NCBI GenBank assembly: GCA_900317095.1
Contig: ONFL01000083.1
Span: forward strand, 1-34,028
Source of the DNA: an uncultured Eubacteriales bacterium
GTDB taxonomy: Bacteria > Bacillota > Clostridia > Lachnospirales > Lachnospiraceae
Length of the DNA: 34,028 bases
Reading direction: 5' to 3'
A program made the translations under genes and the position numbers. The notes under the pieces were generated by a model. That model saw nothing but the letters and a program-made list of their open reading frames with translations, did not search any database and was not told where the DNA came from. This document shows, one piece after another, positions 32,979 through 34,028 of the stretch (the stretch's first letter is position 1; every line of letters starts with the position of its first letter).

Positions 32979-34028
32979 ATGAGCACAGGTACAATAAAAA
33001 AAGTAGCTGGCCCGCTGGTCATTGCCGAGGGTATGCGCGACGCGAACATGGGCGACGTTGTCCGTGTAAGCAGTGAGCGTCTGATCGGCGAGATCATCGA
33101 GATTCACGGAGACCAGGCTTCCATTCAGGTATATGAGGAGACCCAGGGCCTCGGCCCCGGCGAACCGGTAGAATCCACGGGAGCTCCGCTTTCCGCAGAA
33201 CTTGGACCGGGCCTTATCAGCTCTATATATGATGGAATCCAGCGCCCGCTGAACAAGATCATGGAAAAGACAGGAAGCAATCTGCTGGCCCGGGGCGTTG
33301 AAGTTCCGGCGCTGGACCATGATAAAAAGTGGGATTTTGTCGCGACGGCAAAGCCCGGCGACAAGGTAACGGCAGGAGATGTCATCGGTACGGTGCAGGA
33401 GACTGCGGTCGTAACCCAGAAGATCATGATTCCCTACCGTGTGAGCGGAACCATCAAGACCATCCAGTCCGGATCATTTACGGTAGATGATACGGTGGCT
33501 GTCCTGGTCAATGACAAGGGAGAAGAAGTGAATATCACCATGCTTCAGAAATGGCCGGTCCGTGTAGGCCGTCCCTATAAGAAGAAGCTCTCTCCCGACA
33601 TACCCCTTGTAACGGGACAGCGTGTTATTGACGCTTTCTTCCCCATCGCCAAGGGCGGCGTAGCGGCGATCCCCGGCCCCTTCGGTGCCGGCAAGACCGT
33701 AACGCAGCATCAGCTGGCCAAGTGGGCGGATGCGGACATCGTTGTCTATATCGGCTGCGGCGAGCGCGGCAATGAGATGACAGATGTACTGAATGAGTTC
33801 CCGGAGCTGAAGGATCCCCGTACCGGAGAGTCCCTGATGCAGCGGACCATCCTCATCGCCAATACTTCCGATATGCCTGTTGCGGCCCGTGAGGCTTCCG
33901 TATATACCGGTATCACCATGGCAGAATATTTCCGCGACATGGGCTACTCCGTAGCCCTGATGGCAGATTCCACATCCCGCTGGGCAGAGGCCCTTCGAGA
34001 GATGTCCGGACGACTCGAGGAGATGCCC
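32979..34028 (+). CDS. V-type ATPase catalytic subunit A, 5' part (runs off the window)
   Basis: 350 codons from ATG 32979 (AAGGAAGGAGATCC upstream) to the last base without a stop; the family is near 590 residues, so about 240 are missing. N-terminal barrel ([29 protein letters not shown]), then the bulge or non-homologous region about 110-190 typical of A subunits, then Walker A GPFGAGKT (233-240), followed by [18 protein letters not shown] and [25 protein letters not shown]. It hydrolyses ATP at the head. Subunits B and D are expected to follow outside the window. Confidence 0.95.
   Translation, partial: MSTGTIKKVAGPLVIAEGMRDANMGDVVRVSSERLIGEIIEIHGDQASIQVYEETQGLGPGEPVESTGAPLSAELGPGLISSIYDGIQRPLNKIMEKTGSNLLARGVEVPALDHDKKWDFVATAKPGDKVTAGDVIGTVQETAVVTQKIMIPYRVSGTIKTIQSGSFTVDDTVAVLVNDKGEEVNITMLQKWPVRVGRPYKKKLSPDIPLVTGQRVIDAFFPIAKGGVAAIPGPFGAGKTVTQHQLAKWADADIVVYIGCGERGNEMTDVLNEFPELKDPRTGESLMQRTILIANTSDMPVAAREASVYTGITMAEYFRDMGYSVALMADSTSRWAEALREMSGRLEEMP

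Overview
The window looks like chromosome of a moderately GC-rich Firmicute of the class Clostridia, most likely Lachnospiraceae. Support for this is the set of families (an XRE-cupin regulator next to potABCD, DUF6110, DUF2325, DUF1846, LarB/LarC, a bacterial V-type ATPase), strong AGGAGG-type ribosome binding sites, and short intergenic spaces with well-formed U-tract terminators. The species cannot be named from the sequence. I see no rRNA, tRNA, CRISPR array, insertion sequence or prophage, and no gap between genes exceeds 300 bases.

Layout. 1-1336: the 3' end of a TatD-family hydrolase and rsmA. 1395-6010: a polyamine-uptake unit, with an XRE-cupin regulator, potA, potB and a fused potC-potD gene, between two terminators. 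6025-10533: an iron-responsive island. It has a Fur-fold regulator without the usual metal-binding C-terminus, a DUF6110 membrane protein plus a P1B-type ATPase with the unusual SCA motif, a DUF2325 protein, and a convergent DtxR/MntR-family repressor. One perfect and two near-perfect Fur boxes lie in its promoters. The ATPase/DUF6110 pair resembles the core of ferrosome (fez) loci and is the best candidate for an interesting system here. 10577-13977: a membrane protein of unknown function, a Nudix hydrolase, and a Zn/Cd-type efflux ATPase whose metal-binding HMA domain is a separate 72-residue protein behind an ArsR-like operator. 14018-19731: an alpha/beta hydrolase, a Na+/phosphate cotransporter with a PhoU-like tail, a convergent EamA transporter, and a CoA-transferase.

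19877-25714: type I 3-dehydroquinate dehydratase, a DUF1846 protein, aspartokinase, and LarB-LarC for the nickel-pincer cofactor; LarC has a 58-residue insert containing 32 histidines. 25802-27896: Sua5-type threonylcarbamoyl-AMP synthase, RpiB and dCMP deaminase. In many Firmicutes this set lies just upstream of the F-type ATP synthase; here it is followed by a V-type ATPase operon (H, I, K, E, C, F, A; 28097 to the window end, A incomplete). The K-subunit keeps every side chain that binds Na+ in Enterococcus hirae NtpK, so Na+ may be the coupling ion.

Metal handling runs through the window: iron (Fur-like, DtxR-like, ferrosome-like ATPase), zinc/cadmium (split CadA/ZntA type) and nickel (LarB/LarC). 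All functional calls rest on motifs and family knowledge recalled while reading; no database search was run.
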